In this document: positions 8,917 to 18,399 of the stretch, piece by piece
Layout of the letters: each line of letters starts with the position of its first letter
How positions within the stretch are numbered: the first letter of the stretch is position 1
Origin: Vibrio sp. S17_S38
GTDB taxonomy: Bacteria; Pseudomonadota; Gammaproteobacteria; Enterobacterales; Vibrionaceae
NCBI RefSeq assembly: GCF_014694375.1
Contig: NZ_JAAUWW010000005.1
Span: forward strand, 141,117-205,116
Reading direction: 5' to 3'
DNA length: 64,000 bases
Program-made: the position numbers and the translations under genes
Notes under the pieces: generated by a model
What the model saw: the letters and a program-made list of their open reading frames with translations, nothing else
Database searches by the model: none
Told to the model about the DNA's origin: nothing

Positions 8917-10440
8917 ATGACTGAATCAAATAGCCAAAACCAAATAGATGCAGTAGAAGAAAATAAATTGATCGCTGAGCGTCGTGCAAAGCTGGATCAT
9001 ATCCGTCAAAACTGTAAAGCCAATGGTCATCCAAATGACTTTCGTCGTGAACATTTAGCCGCCGATCTTCAAGCTGAATTTGGTGAACAGAGTAAAGAAG
9101 AGTTAGAAGCATTGAACCATGTGGTTGCCATCGCTGGTCGTATCATGGCAAAACGTGGACCATTCCTCGTGATCCAAGAAGTGTCTGGTCGTATTCAAGC
9201 ATACGCGTCAAAAGATGTTCAAAAAGCATTAAAAGAACAATATCAAGGTTTGGATATTGGTGACATTATTGGCGTGAAAGGTGCCCTACATAAGTCAGGT
9301 AAAGGCGATCTTTACGTGAATATGGAAAGCTACGAATTGTTAACCAAAGCGCTTCGTCCATTACCAGAAAAATTCCACGGTTTAACCGATCAAGAAACGC
9401 GTTATCGTCAACGTTATGTTGATTTGATCGTGAATGAAGATTCACGTAATGCTTTTGTTATCCGTTCTAAATTAGTGATGGCTATTCGTAATTTCATGTC
9501 TAAGAAAGCGTTCTTAGAAGTCGAAACACCAATGATGCATGTGATCCCTGGCGGTGCAACAGCTCGCCCATTTATTACTCATCATAATGCATTGGATATT
9601 GATATGTATCTACGCGTTGCACCTGAGCTTTATTTGAAGCGTTTAGTTGTCGGTGGTTTTGATCGCGTATTTGAAGTAAACCGTAACTTCCGTAACGAAG
9701 GTTTATCGCCTCGTCATAACCCAGAATTCACTATGATGGAATTTTACATGGCGTACGCGGATTACAACGATCTTATGGATCTTACTGAAGAAATGCTAAG
9801 TACGGTTGCGGTTGAAGTGCTGGGTGAAACCTCTATGCCTTACGGTGAAGAGCGTGTTGAGTTCGGTGGTAAATATGCACGCATGAGCATGATCGATGCG
9901 ATCAAACATTACAATCCAGATCACGCTGATATTGCTAATCTAAATGAAGAAACGGTGAAAGATCGTAACTTTATGGTTAAGATCGCAAAATCTGTTCATG
10001 TTGATGTCGAAACCTTTTGGACTTGTGGTCAGTTACTTGAAGAGATCTTTGGTGAAACTGCTGAGCCACAATTGATCCAACCAACTTTCATCACTGGCTA
10101 TCCAGCGGATATTTCTCCACTTGCACGTCGCAGTGATTCAAACCCATTTTTTACTGACCGTTTTGAGTTCTTTATTGGTGGTCGTGAAGTTGCAAATGGA
10201 TTTTCTGAGTTAAATGATGCAGAAGATCAAGATGCACGCTTTAAAGCACAAGTGGATGCGAAAGATGCGGGTGATGATGAAGCAATGTTTTATGATGCTG
10301 ATTATATCAATGCATTAGAGCATGGTTTACCACCCACAGCAGGACAAGGAATAGGAATTGACCGTTTAGCGATGTTATTTACTAATACACATACTATTCG
10401 TGATGTCATTTTATTTCCAGCGATGCGCCCACAACAATAA
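8917..10440 (+). CDS. lysS: Lysyl-tRNA synthetase, class II
   Basis: Charges tRNA-Lys. 507 aa with an N-terminal OB-fold anticodon-binding domain (about 60-165) and a class II catalytic core: motif 1 around [16 protein letters not shown], motif 2 [18 protein letters not shown], motif 3 [13 protein letters not shown]. Begins ATG 8917 after AAGGG at 8906-8910. It follows prfB and ends in a strong terminator. Length and sequence are those of the enterobacterial enzyme. Confidence 0.97.
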   Translation: MTESNSQNQIDAVEENKLIAERRAKLDHIRQNCKANGHPNDFRREHLAADLQAEFGEQSKEELEALNHVVAIAGRIMAKRGPFLVIQEVSGRIQAYASKDVQKALKEQYQGLDIGDIIGVKGALHKSGKGDLYVNMESYELLTKALRPLPEKFHGLTDQETRYRQRYVDLIVNEDSRNAFVIRSKLVMAIRNFMSKKAFLEVETPMMHVIPGGATARPFITHHNALDIDMYLRVAPELYLKRLVVGGFDRVFEVNRNFRNEGLSPRHNPEFTMMEFYMAYADYNDLMDLTEEMLSTVAVEVLGETSMPYGEERVEFGGKYARMSMIDAIKHYNPDHADIANLNEETVKDRNFMVKIAKSVHVDVETFWTCGQLLEEIFGETAEPQLIQPTFITGYPADISPLARRSDSNPFFTDRFEFFIGGREVANGFSELNDAEDQDARFKAQVDAKDAGDDEAMFYDADYINALEHGLPPTAGQGIGIDRLAMLFTNTHTIRDVILFPAMRPQQ

Positions 10441-10486
10441 ACAGTGATGCCTAGATAATAACTGTTTGATCTATCAGTTATTTTAT

Positions 10487-10513
10487 AAAACCCGCCTGAT
10501 AGCGGGTTTTTTT
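10487..10513 (+). terminator. Intrinsic terminator of lysS
   Basis: AAACCCGC / GCGGGTTT stem around a short loop followed by seven T residues, 47 bases after the lysS stop. Confidence 0.92.
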
Positions 10514-10696
10514 GTATCCGTAGATTAGTATTTTCAAAATAGTGTTAATTCGATGGACTAATAAGCGTTAATTTTTAAATTGTAGAACTATTTAGGCAAG
10601 GAAATTTTTATTTATCGATATAGTAACTTCTCTGACCATCAATATAAAATTCTGTTAGATGGTTGAATTAGATGAAAAAATAAAAGGGAAGTACTT

Positions 10697-12049
10697 ATGC
10701 ATAGGCAGTTTAAGATGAATACTATGCCAGGTTCATTAATTGTCATTGGAGGAGTAACAGAATATTGGATTGATTCCGTGAGGAAATCTGGTTGGATATG
10801 TTATCAATGTGGTGATTTTAGATTAGCACAGCCACAATTAGATAAAATCGTTGGTCCTTGCATTGGTATTATTGATTTATGCCAAGAGAATTTAAGCTTA
10901 CACGCGATTTCTCGTTTAATATCCACCAATAAACATATTCGTTGGCTTGCTTATATAAAAGAAAATCAATTAAATTCAGATCCTATTTGCCAATTTATTA
11001 TTCATTTTTGTGCCGATTTTTTCACTTCTCCAATGCCAGAGAAACGTTTATTAGACTGTATTGGCCATCAGTTTGGCATGCTTCAATTAGAGAAGAAAAT
11101 ATGGCCGGATAACTCAGTCAATAATCATACCGGTTTAATTGGCGACTCACTGTCAATGAAGCGCCTACGAGAGCAAATAAAACGTCTAGCTCTAACGAAT
11201 GCTTCAATTATTATTTCGGGTGAGCAAGGGACAGGTAAAATGACTGCCGCTTATTCTATCCATCAATATTCTCCTCGTAATAAAGGGCCTGTTATTGTTA
11301 TTAACTGTGGTGCGTTATCTGAACAGAGTTTAGAGCAAGATGTTTTTGGTATTCATTGCGATAATTCGACCGCAGGATCTTTATCAAAAATAGAACAAGC
11401 TAATGGAGGCACGTTGATATTTAAAGATGTAACGGCATTGCCTTTTTCTCAGCAAAAAAATTTACATAATCTATTAACCAGTCAGAGTATTGAAGCTTTC
11501 CATGGAAGCCAATTGATTGATGTACGAGTTTTGGTGACAACTCATCATGAAATCGAAACGCATGTACAAGACAAAGCATTTTTAAGTGAATTATTTTACC
11601 ACCTTAATGTGTTAAAAATTCATGTCCCTTCTTTAAAAGACCGCTGTACTGATATCCATTCACTTGCATATTATTATCTACAACAAAATAGCCGTGAATA
11701 TAATGCACAAGTTCGAACAATATCCCCTAAAGCTATTAAGTATTTAATGAATCATCATTGGCCGGGGAATGTTCGAGAATTAATAAACCAAATTAAGCGC
11801 GCAGTTCTTATGTCAGAAAGTAGCGTCATCGAGATTGAGAATTTTGATCTGCCAAAACGAATAAGTAATAAACGTAACCTAAGAACTATTCGTGAAGATT
11901 CAGAACGGAAAGCATTACTTTGTGTCTTGGAAAATCACGACGGCCAAGTATCGTTAGCGGCAAAAGAGCTCGGTATATCACGAGCAACTATGTATCGATT
12001 ATTGGGAAAATATAATTTGTCTGCTGAAACAAAAGGTTTTATTTGTTGA
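10697..12049 (+). CDS. vpsR: VpsR-type biofilm regulator (NtrC-like, atypical AAA+)
   Basis: Orthologue of Vibrio cholerae VpsR, a cyclic-di-GMP-responsive activator of exopolysaccharide and biofilm genes. 450 aa: degenerate receiver-like domain (about 10-130) with D60 at the position of the VpsR aspartate; AAA+ domain with Walker A GEQGTGKM (175-182); C-terminal Fis-type helix-turn-helix (GQVSLAAKELGISRATMYRLL). The sigma-54-contacting GAFTGA loop is absent and the Walker B region reads GGTLIFKDV instead of the usual GGTLFLDE, so ATPase-driven sigma-54 activation is unlikely, as is known for VpsR. A good AAGGGAAG ribosome site precedes ATG 10697. Adjacent to lysS, as in V. cholerae. Confidence 0.9.
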   Translation: MHRQFKMNTMPGSLIVIGGVTEYWIDSVRKSGWICYQCGDFRLAQPQLDKIVGPCIGIIDLCQENLSLHAISRLISTNKHIRWLAYIKENQLNSDPICQFIIHFCADFFTSPMPEKRLLDCIGHQFGMLQLEKKIWPDNSVNNHTGLIGDSLSMKRLREQIKRLALTNASIIISGEQGTGKMTAAYSIHQYSPRNKGPVIVINCGALSEQSLEQDVFGIHCDNSTAGSLSKIEQANGGTLIFKDVTALPFSQQKNLHNLLTSQSIEAFHGSQLIDVRVLVTTHHEIETHVQDKAFLSELFYHLNVLKIHVPSLKDRCTDIHSLAYYYLQQNSREYNAQVRTISPKAIKYLMNHHWPGNVRELINQIKRAVLMSESSVIEIENFDLPKRISNKRNLRTIREDSERKALLCVLENHDGQVSLAAKELGISRATMYRLLGKYNLSAETKGFIC

Positions 12050-12294
12050 AACAATATTTGATTCTATTGATAGGGATTATTTTATTGGCATAATCTGTTG
12101 TTTTAGATAGATGGATAATGGATTATTTCGAATATATTGCCAAATATTTTGTTACTAATAGGTTATAAAATTGTTTTAATCTTGATCTTAATTTAAAGGT
12201 TGAAGATAAAGTTAAAGTGGTTAAAATTTAATCGTGAATTGAATTTCACAAATAAAAACCATCAGGATTAATTAGTTACTAACGGAGGCACATA

Positions 12295-12417
12295 ATGAAA
12301 CATTTTATTTTTCTTATGCATATGTGTTCCACCGTTATCGCAATTATTAAGATTCGCGCTGTAATGTCTGCCACTTTGGTAGCAATGCTGGCCTCATCTA
12401 ATAAACGAGTTAACTAA
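12295..12417 (+). CDS. Micro-ORF, 40-aa hydrophobic peptide of unknown function
   Basis: ATG 12295 preceded by a strong GGAGG (12284-12288), ending TAA 12415-12417. The product begins MKHFIFLMHMCSTVIAIIK, is largely hydrophobic over its first 35 residues with one lysine-arginine patch, and ends SSNKRVN; it could be a single-pass membrane peptide or a leader peptide. It lies between vpsR and the DUF1127 gene, followed 12 bases on by a GC-rich hairpin. I recognise no family. Coding is supported by the ribosome site and open frame only. Confidence 0.5.
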   Translation: MKHFIFLMHMCSTVIAIIKIRAVMSATLVAMLASSNKRVN

Positions 12418-12429
12418 TTATTCCGTAAC

Positions 12430-12457
12430 CTTTGGGCTGCGGGAATCGCAGCCAAAG
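12430..12457 (+). other. Stable hairpin between the micro-ORF and the DUF1127 gene
   Basis: CTTTGGGCTGCG / CGCAGCCAAAG pair fully apart from one bulged G, with a five-base loop. No T-tract follows directly (GCGCCATAGATCC comes next), so it is not a standard terminator; possibly an RNA processing or attenuation structure. Confidence 0.55.
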
Positions 12458-12527
12458 GCGCCATAGATCCCCCTTTATCTGTTTTTCTCCTAGCTCAAAT
12501 ATTTCAGTAATATTATGAGGAAAACAT

Positions 12528-12779
12528 ATGCGTCATTCTATCTATATTCATCTGGCTACATTATTTGTCAAAGCGGACATTAAGCGTGAGAATAATGCGT
12601 GGAAGCGTAAAGTTCGTCGATCTCAATACCACCTTCCTTGGCATAGTGAACATTTATTACGAGATATTGGTTTAGGTATGGATGGTCGTCCATTTGGTGA
12701 AGCGCAGGCTGGCGCACCTAAAGCTGAACGCCGTATTCGCCTATTACGTAGGATTCTCACTGCTCGACAGAGTACGTAA
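12528..12779 (+). CDS. DUF1127 (YjiS-like) small basic protein
   Basis: 83 aa, arginine- and lysine-rich. The DUF1127 core is the stretch WHSEHLLRDIGLGMDGRPFGE (about residues 38-58), with the hallmark LLRDIGL. Proteins of this family are short; some bind RNA and affect phosphate or carbon metabolism in alphaproteobacteria, but no role is known for this one. ATG 12528 follows a GAGGAAAAC ribosome site. It ends three bases before a strong terminator, and shares the vpsR-tas gap with the preceding micro-ORF, so the two may be co-transcribed. Confidence 0.75.
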   Translation: MRHSIYIHLATLFVKADIKRENNAWKRKVRRSQYHLPWHSEHLLRDIGLGMDGRPFGEAQAGAPKAERRIRLLRRILTARQST

Positions 12780-12821
12780 TAAAAAAGGAGTACGACCTTG
12801 ATGTCGTACTCCTTTATTTTT
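12779..12821. terminator. Bidirectional terminator between DUF1127 gene and tas
   Basis: A-tract, stem AAGGAGTACGAC / GTCGTACTCCTT, loop CTTGAT, then T-rich tail. Overlaps the last base of the DUF1127 stop codon. Confidence 0.9.
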
Positions 12822-12843
12822 AGCTATCTGAGAGGCCGAGAGT

Positions 12844-13878
12844 CTAAGGGCAAGGATTTGAGTACTGAGCACCGACTTGTAGAATGTCTTTCAGTAACTC
12901 TTCACTTAATTGAGTATCAATACTGTTTATATTGGCTTCTAATTGTTCCATCGTTGTTGCACCAATAATATTGGAAGCAACGAAAGGACGTTGATTTACA
13001 AAGGCTAATGCCATTTGAACTGGATCTATGCCATGCTTGTCTGCTACATCAATATACGCTTGAGTTGCCGCTTCTCCCTGTGGGGTAAAGTAGCGAACAA
13101 AACGTTCAAATAGACTGCAGCGCGCTCCTTCCGGACGTTGACCATTTAAGTATTTACCACTTAATATGCCAAAGGCTAGGGGGGAATAAGCGAGTAATTC
13201 AACCCCTTCATGGTGGCTTATTTCTGATAAACCAACTTCAAAGCTGCGATTGAGTAAATTATATGGATTTTGAATTGAAATAATTCTTGGCAGATCATGT
13301 TTTTCCGCTAAACGAAGTAAGGTCATTACACCCCAAGGCGTTTCATTTGATACTCCAATATAGCGTGTTTTTCCGGCTTTAATTAACTCAGCAAGTGCTT
13401 CTAGTGTCTCAATTAAGGTGACTTCTTGCTGTTCGTCTAGATGAGGATAATTAAGCTGTCCAAAACAATTGGTATTACGCTGAGGCCAATGAATCTGATA
13501 AAGGTCGACATAATCTGTTTTAAGACGTTGCAAGCTACTGTCCATTGCCAAATGTACATTGCGACGATCAAGGCTCATATTGTCACGAATGTGAGAGAGT
13601 CTACCTGGGCCTGCTACCTTGGTGGTTAAAATGATTTTTTCGCGTTTACCCGACTTTTCTAACCAATTACCAATATATTCTTCAGTTGAGCCTTGAGTTA
13701 TTGGTTTTGGTGGAACTGGATACATTTCTGCTGTGTCGATAAAATTGATGCCACGCTCAAAGGCATAATCTAGCTGGTTAAAGGCTTCTGCTTGTGTATT
13801 CTGCTCACCAAATGTCATAGTGCCTAGGGCTATTTTGCTTACTTCAAGTGTTGAGTGTGGGATCTTGTGGTATTTCAT
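12844..13878 (-). CDS. tas: NADP(H)-dependent aldo-keto reductase Tas
   Basis: TIM-barrel aldo/keto reductase of the Tas family. 344 aa against 346 in E. coli, with near-identical blocks such as IALGTMTFGEQN, FIDTAEMYPVPP, YQIHWPQRNTNCFGQL and ISIQNPYNLLNRSFE. The catalytic Asp-Tyr pair lies in INFIDTAEMYP and the lysine in TTKVAGPG. Tas was named for suppressing tyrosine auxotrophy in E. coli; its physiological substrate is unclear. Convergent with the DUF1127 gene and followed upstream by mutH, the same neighbourhood as in V. cholerae and E. coli. Confidence 0.93.
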   Translation of the reverse strand: MKYHKIPHSTLEVSKIALGTMTFGEQNTQAEAFNQLDYAFERGINFIDTAEMYPVPPKPITQGSTEEYIGNWLEKSGKREKIILTTKVAGPGRLSHIRDNMSLDRRNVHLAMDSSLQRLKTDYVDLYQIHWPQRNTNCFGQLNYPHLDEQQEVTLIETLEALAELIKAGKTRYIGVSNETPWGVMTLLRLAEKHDLPRIISIQNPYNLLNRSFEVGLSEISHHEGVELLAYSPLAFGILSGKYLNGQRPEGARCSLFERFVRYFTPQGEAATQAYIDVADKHGIDPVQMALAFVNQRPFVASNIIGATTMEQLEANINSIDTQLSEELLKDILQVGAQYSNPCP

Positions 13879-14006
13879 TGAACGTCCTTGATGATCTTTT
13901 TCGTATTGATCCCAATATATAGCAAAATGGTTAGAGGAGTAAATTTTGTTGTGAAGGTGTGTTTTACTTATTATTTAGGCTATTAATGAAGACTAAGTGA
14001 GCTAGA

Positions 14007-14681
14007 TTATTGAGTTAGTTTCAAATGTTTTTTTAAAATATTTTCAGTAAACTGCGTGCGCAAATAAAACCCTCTTGGCAATGTTTTAAATGGTTGACCG
14101 GAAGCGCTGTAGGCTTCAGTTACGACCTTACTATTGGCAGCTTTTGGACGGAGTTGCATTACTTCACCATGCTTAGCGGTAATTTCTTCAACTTTCCCTA
14201 ATACAATAAATTCCATAAGCTCCTCCCAATCTTGTTTGAGTTGCTGCTTTTCTTCGTCATCAGGCGACCAAAGTAAAGGTAAGCCGACTCGACGCTCGGC
14301 TAATGGAATTTCTCTTTCACCTTCAACTGGAATCCATAAGACTTGAGCAAGCTTATGTTTTACGTGTGAAGCTTCCCAAGTTAGGCCTTGTACTCCGGTT
14401 AATGGAGCAACGCAAATAAACGTGGTTTCTAAAGGTTTACCACTATAGCCAATTGGAATACTTTTTAATTCGATGCCTAAATGTTCAAAATCCGGTTGAG
14501 GTTTACTTCCTGCGTCGGCGCCTAAATGCCATTCAAGTAATTGTCCTACCCAACCTTTTTCACGGGTAAGATCATCAGGGATCGCAATGTCAGCCTGTTT
14601 AGCAAGCTGAAAAAAGGTTTGCCCTGCTATTTTCTTCGCTCGTTGTAGTAACTCTTGTGTTGTTTTTGGTGGTGGTAGCAT
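14007..14681 (-). CDS. mutH: DNA mismatch repair endonuclease MutH
   Basis: Nicks the unmethylated strand at hemimethylated GATC sites when stimulated by MutS and MutL. 224 aa. The restriction-fold catalytic residues D64, E71 and K73 are present in [12 protein letters not shown]. Its presence implies Dam-directed repair in this organism, consistent with the many GATC sites in the adjoining gap. ATG 14681; divergent from rppH across 602 bp. Confidence 0.95.
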   Translation of the reverse strand: MLPPPKTTQELLQRAKKIAGQTFFQLAKQADIAIPDDLTREKGWVGQLLEWHLGADAGSKPQPDFEHLGIELKSIPIGYSGKPLETTFICVAPLTGVQGLTWEASHVKHKLAQVLWIPVEGEREIPLAERRVGLPLLWSPDDEEKQQLKQDWEELMEFIVLGKVEEITAKHGEVMQLRPKAANSKVVTEAYSASGQPFKTLPRGFYLRTQFTENILKKHLKLTQ

Positions 14682-14744
14682 GATGTTTTCAATAAGAGAT
14701 AGTGACTAATAGTCTAATATTACCCTAAAATATTTTGAGGGTCT

Positions 14745-15245
14745 TAGCGGGATCAAAAGAAAAATAAAAGTTATCCACAAGCCATATGTATTTTAGACAA
14801 ATTGAGGCATTTTTTACTTGACCTATTTATATTGAAACAAATATAAACAATGGTTTAGAAAGAAGATCGAGTCAAAAAGCAAAATGGATGTGGATAATAC
14901 CGATCATGATGGATCTTTAACCGATCAAAAATCAGAAAGGATCCTCAAGATCTTCTGGTGATTTTTTTAAATTCAAAAATATTCTATCTAACTGTTTTTT
15001 AATTATAAAATAAATATTAGATCATCAGAGTGATGATTATTTATTCTGTGGTTTTTCTTACATAATTTACTTTTATCATTTTCTTCACACATTTATTCAC
15101 AGAAATAGTGAATAAATACTAAATAGTGAGTATCCCGATGTTGATAAGTTGTTTTTTGGTCTATTTATCATTAAAAGTGGGCGCTAAGTAATAAAAAACA
15201 CTAGATTATGCACTTGAAATTTGCCCCTTTTGTGGATATGTGAAA
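14745..15245. other. Origin-like intergenic region: DnaA boxes, GATC cluster, AT-rich stretch
   Basis: The 602-bp mutH-rppH gap (14682-15283) has no gene that I can find. It holds three perfect DnaA boxes of the form TTATNCACA: 14771-14779 (+), 14889-14897 (-) and 15093-15101 (+). One-mismatch copies lie at 15081-15089, 15107-15115 (-), 15206-15214 and 15231-15239 (-). Eight GATC sites occur at 14751, 14865, 14902, 14912, 14923, 14940, 14949 and 15020, six of them within about 120 bp. A very AT-rich tract lies at 14961-15020. This resembles a replication-initiation or DnaA-titration locus. It is not beside mnmG or rpmH, so it is probably not the main oriC. Function is inferred. Confidence 0.5.
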
Positions 15246-15283
15246 AAATCACTAGTAACAGAGATTTATATTAGAGGTTAGCC

Positions 15284-15799
15284 GTGATAGATGGCGATGG
15301 TTACCGCTTAAATGTGGGGATTGTAATATGTAACCATCATGGTCAGGTTTTCTGGGCAAAACGATACGGACAACATTCTTGGCAATTTCCTCAAGGTGGT
15401 ATTGATGATGGTGAAACTCCAGAGCAAGCACTCTACCGAGAACTGTATGAAGAAGTTGGTCTTACAAAACAAGATGTGAAACTTATCGGAGTGAGTCGTC
15501 ATTGGTTAAGATATAAATTACCAAAGCGATTAGTCCGGTGGGATTCAAAACCAGTTTGTATTGGACAGAAACAGAAATGGTTTTTACTGCGACTTGAATG
15601 TGATGAAGCGAATATCAACATGAATCGAGGTAAAACCCCTGAGTTTGATGGGTGGCGCTGGGTCAGTTTTTGGTATCCAGTTAGGCAAGTGGTTTCTTTT
15701 AAACGAGATGTTTACCGACGCGCAATGAAAGAGTTCGCTGCGTTAGCAATGCCATTTCGTGAACCAAGTAATAATGCTAAACGTAAACCACGTCGATAA
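15284..15799 (+). CDS. rppH: RNA 5'-pyrophosphohydrolase RppH
   Basis: Nudix hydrolase that removes pyrophosphate from 5'-triphosphate RNA ends, starting RNase E-dependent decay. 171 aa. The Nudix box [23 protein letters not shown] spans residues 38-60 (all key Gly and Glu present), followed by [12 protein letters not shown] and the [10 protein letters not shown] block typical of RppH. GTG start at 15284 with AGAGG upstream; the family N-terminus MIDxDGYRxNVGI begins exactly there. Heads the rppH-ptsP-lgt-thyA series. Confidence 0.95.
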   Translation: MIDGDGYRLNVGIVICNHHGQVFWAKRYGQHSWQFPQGGIDDGETPEQALYRELYEEVGLTKQDVKLIGVSRHWLRYKLPKRLVRWDSKPVCIGQKQKWFLLRLECDEANINMNRGKTPEFDGWRWVSFWYPVRQVVSFKRDVYRRAMKEFAALAMPFREPSNNAKRKPRR

Positions 15800-15819
15800 A
15801 TGAATAAATTAAGTAATCA

Positions 15820-15859
15820 GCTTTACTTTAATAGACTTATTAGAGTAAAGCCGATTTTT
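15820..15859 (+). terminator. Hairpin terminator after rppH
   Basis: GCTTTACTTTAATA / TTATTAGAGTAAAGC stem with a tiny loop, then CGATTTTT. Only five T residues, so readthrough into ptsP is possible. Confidence 0.65.
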
Positions 15860-15920
15860 CTTGGCACACCTGTTTATTAACGCAGCAGCTTTAAGCAAAG
15901 GGCACATAACGGATAAAGTT

Positions 15921-15944
15921 TATACCTAAACTGATATAGGTATA
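15921..15944. promoter_or_regulatory. Inverted repeat upstream of ptsP
   Basis: TATACCTA and TAGGTATA separated by eight bases, 35 bases before the ptsP start. Operator-like symmetry; no protein assigned. Confidence 0.3.
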
Positions 15945-15978
15945 TATTGTGGTATCACTCAAGGAGGTACTCCCCAAA

Positions 15979-18228
15979 ATGCTGATTCAATTGAGAGATA
16001 TCGTTGAACAAGTGTCTAAGGCTGAAACAGTACAAGAAGCCTCTAGCATTTTGGTACAAGAAACCTGCAAAGCGATGCAAACGGAATGTTGTACTATCTA
16101 CCTTGCCAACAATGGCAAGAATCGATTGGAACTGATGGCGACCCAAGGCCTTAAGTTTTCAGGGCAAACCATTCATATTCCTTTTGCTGAAGGACTGGTT
16201 GGGTTAGTACGCCGTAGCGCAGAACCATTAAATTTAGCCAAAGCTCAAGAACATCCTAATTTTAAATATTTTCCCGAACTTGGGGAGAATATCTATCAAT
16301 CTTTTCTCGGCACTCCCATTATTCATCGTCGCCAAGTGCTTGGTGTTTTGGTGATCCAACAACGTTCCCCTAGATTGTTTAGCGAGATTGAAGAATCCTT
16401 TTTAGTGACGCTTGCAACACAATTAGCGGTCATTATTGCGCATAGTCAGGCTCAAGGTTTATGGAAGTTAGAAGGTCACTCGGTTCGATCTTTTAAAGGG
16501 GTTGCCGCATCTCGAGGAATAGCAATCGGTCCTTTGTGGTGGGATGACACTCATCCGGATCTGACTCGTGTCTCACCAGCGTCTACGTTAAATTCTGATT
16601 ACGATAAGGATTGGTTGGCGCTTGCGATTGAACAAGCTATTGCGGATTTTCGCCGTATGCGTAAACGATTTGATAGTGAGCTAAATAAAGATACTTTGGC
16701 TATTTTTGAATTGTATATTCACTTGCTGCATGACCCTATGTTAAAGGCGGATCTTAATCGGTTAATTGAAAAAGGTGATCGAGCTGATTGGGCATTAAGA
16801 CAAGTGATTGAAATTTACGCTAAACGTTTTGGGGATATGTCGGATCCTTATTTACGTGAACGAGCGAATGATATTAAAGAACTTGGGCACCGATTGTTGT
16901 TCTTTTTACATAATAGTGACGCACGAGATATTATCTTTAAAGAGCCTGTTATTTTGGTGGTACGAGAGCTAACCGCGTCTATTTTAGCTGGGATCCCAAG
17001 AGATAAATTATTGGCTGTTGTATCCTTGGAGGGGGCGGTTAATTCTCATGCCGCAATTTTAGCTCGTGCTCTGGGGATCCCTGCAATTATGGGGGCGCAA
17101 ATCAAGCCTAATATATTGATAGGAAAGTTAGGGATTGTTGATGGGTATAGCGGTGATATTTTTATTGAGCCGACCAAGCAATTATTAAAAGAATACCGAT
17201 CATTGTCTCATGAGGAACAAGAACTTTCTGAACTCGTAGAGCAAGAGCTGCCTGAACTAGCCTATACGAAAGATGGGCATCGTGTGGAGTTAATGTTAAA
17301 TGCAGGCTTAAGTGCGGATACCAATATTGCGATTAATCAAGGTGTCGATGGCGTTGGTTTATATCGCACAGAAATCTCTTTTTTGATGCAACATGGTTTT
17401 CCTTCGGAAGATGAGCAAACTCAGCATTATCGGGCGATCCTTTCCTCTTATCCTGGGAAAAGTGTCGTTATGCGTACTTTGGATATTGGTGGTGACAAAG
17501 CATTGCCATATTTCCCAATTGAAGAAGATAACCCATTTTTGGGGTGGCGAGGGATCCGCTTCACTCTAGATCATCCTGATATATTTTTGATCCAACTACG
17601 TTCGATGCTAAAGGCGAGTGCTGGACTTGATAATTTAAGTATTATGCTACCGATGATCTCTGGCTGCCAAGAGATTGATGATGCCAAAGCATTGCTTGAG
17701 CGCGCGTATCAAGAAGTATTACAAGGTATTCCCGATCTTTCTCGTCCTCAGCTTGGGATCATGCTTGAAGTGCCGTCAATGTTATATTTATTGCCTTTAG
17801 TGGCAGATAAAGTCGATTTTGTCTCGGTGGGAACAAACGATCTTACGCAATATTTATTAGCTGTAGATCGTAATAACTCCCGAGTATCGGATGTCTATGA
17901 ACATGTACATCCAGCCGTTGTTATGGCGTTAAAGCATATTTTTGATACTTGCCAACAATATAAGTTACCCGTTTGTATTTGTGGTGAGCTAGCGGGTGAT
18001 CCTATTGGGGTATTGATATTAATTGGATTAGGTTACCGTTCGTTAAGCATGAATACCTCTAATGTGGCTCGAATCAAATATATATTACGAAATGTTAGCG
18101 TATCGGAATTATCAGAATTAAGTATTAAAGCCCTGTCTGAACCGTATGGTAACCAGATTTATCAATCAATATGCTCTTATCTTGAAGATAAAGGGCTAGC
18201 AGGATTTATCCGAGCGGGTAAAAAATAA
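15979..18228 (+). CDS. ptsP: Phosphoenolpyruvate-protein phosphotransferase PtsP (enzyme I-Ntr)
   Basis: First enzyme of the nitrogen PTS: transfers phosphate from PEP to NPr (PtsO) and on to PtsN. 749 aa: N-terminal GAF domain (about 5-160), then an enzyme I module with phospho-histidine H357 in GAVNSHAAILAR, the PEP-binding TIM barrel (GVGLYRTEISFLM, LDIGGDKALPYF), and C668 in CGELAGDP. An in-frame GTG exists at 15949, but the ATG at 15979 has a perfect AAGGAGG (15961-15967) and gives the E. coli-like N-terminus MLIQLRDIVEQV. It lies between rppH and lgt, as in other gammaproteobacteria. Confidence 0.95.
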   Translation: MLIQLRDIVEQVSKAETVQEASSILVQETCKAMQTECCTIYLANNGKNRLELMATQGLKFSGQTIHIPFAEGLVGLVRRSAEPLNLAKAQEHPNFKYFPELGENIYQSFLGTPIIHRRQVLGVLVIQQRSPRLFSEIEESFLVTLATQLAVIIAHSQAQGLWKLEGHSVRSFKGVAASRGIAIGPLWWDDTHPDLTRVSPASTLNSDYDKDWLALAIEQAIADFRRMRKRFDSELNKDTLAIFELYIHLLHDPMLKADLNRLIEKGDRADWALRQVIEIYAKRFGDMSDPYLRERANDIKELGHRLLFFLHNSDARDIIFKEPVILVVRELTASILAGIPRDKLLAVVSLEGAVNSHAAILARALGIPAIMGAQIKPNILIGKLGIVDGYSGDIFIEPTKQLLKEYRSLSHEEQELSELVEQELPELAYTKDGHRVELMLNAGLSADTNIAINQGVDGVGLYRTEISFLMQHGFPSEDEQTQHYRAILSSYPGKSVVMRTLDIGGDKALPYFPIEEDNPFLGWRGIRFTLDHPDIFLIQLRSMLKASAGLDNLSIMLPMISGCQEIDDAKALLERAYQEVLQGIPDLSRPQLGIMLEVPSMLYLLPLVADKVDFVSVGTNDLTQYLLAVDRNNSRVSDVYEHVHPAVVMALKHIFDTCQQYKLPVCICGELAGDPIGVLILIGLGYRSLSMNTSNVARIKYILRNVSVSELSELSIKALSEPYGNQIYQSICSYLEDKGLAGFIRAGKK

Positions 18229-18399
18229 ATACTAGAATATAGTCACTGTAGGGCAGAAGTGCTGCATATCATCAGGGTTTACTTTATGATACCCATCATT
18301 CAGTGGCCCTTTTTTATATTTGATGGCACTAAAGTTGGCTTTATCGGTCAGACATTTACTTACCATTTTTCAATTTTACAACACAGAGAGACCTTCTTT

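Noticed and set aside
14745..15245. Main chromosomal origin oriC
   Set aside because: DnaA boxes and GATC fit, but mnmG, mioC, rpmH or dnaA do not adjoin; mutH and rppH are not the usual oriC neighbours. Reported only as origin-like.
18259..18399. N-terminal extension of Lgt
   Set aside because: Family proteins start at the MSQGF position; the upstream stretch lacks conservation and a ribosome site.
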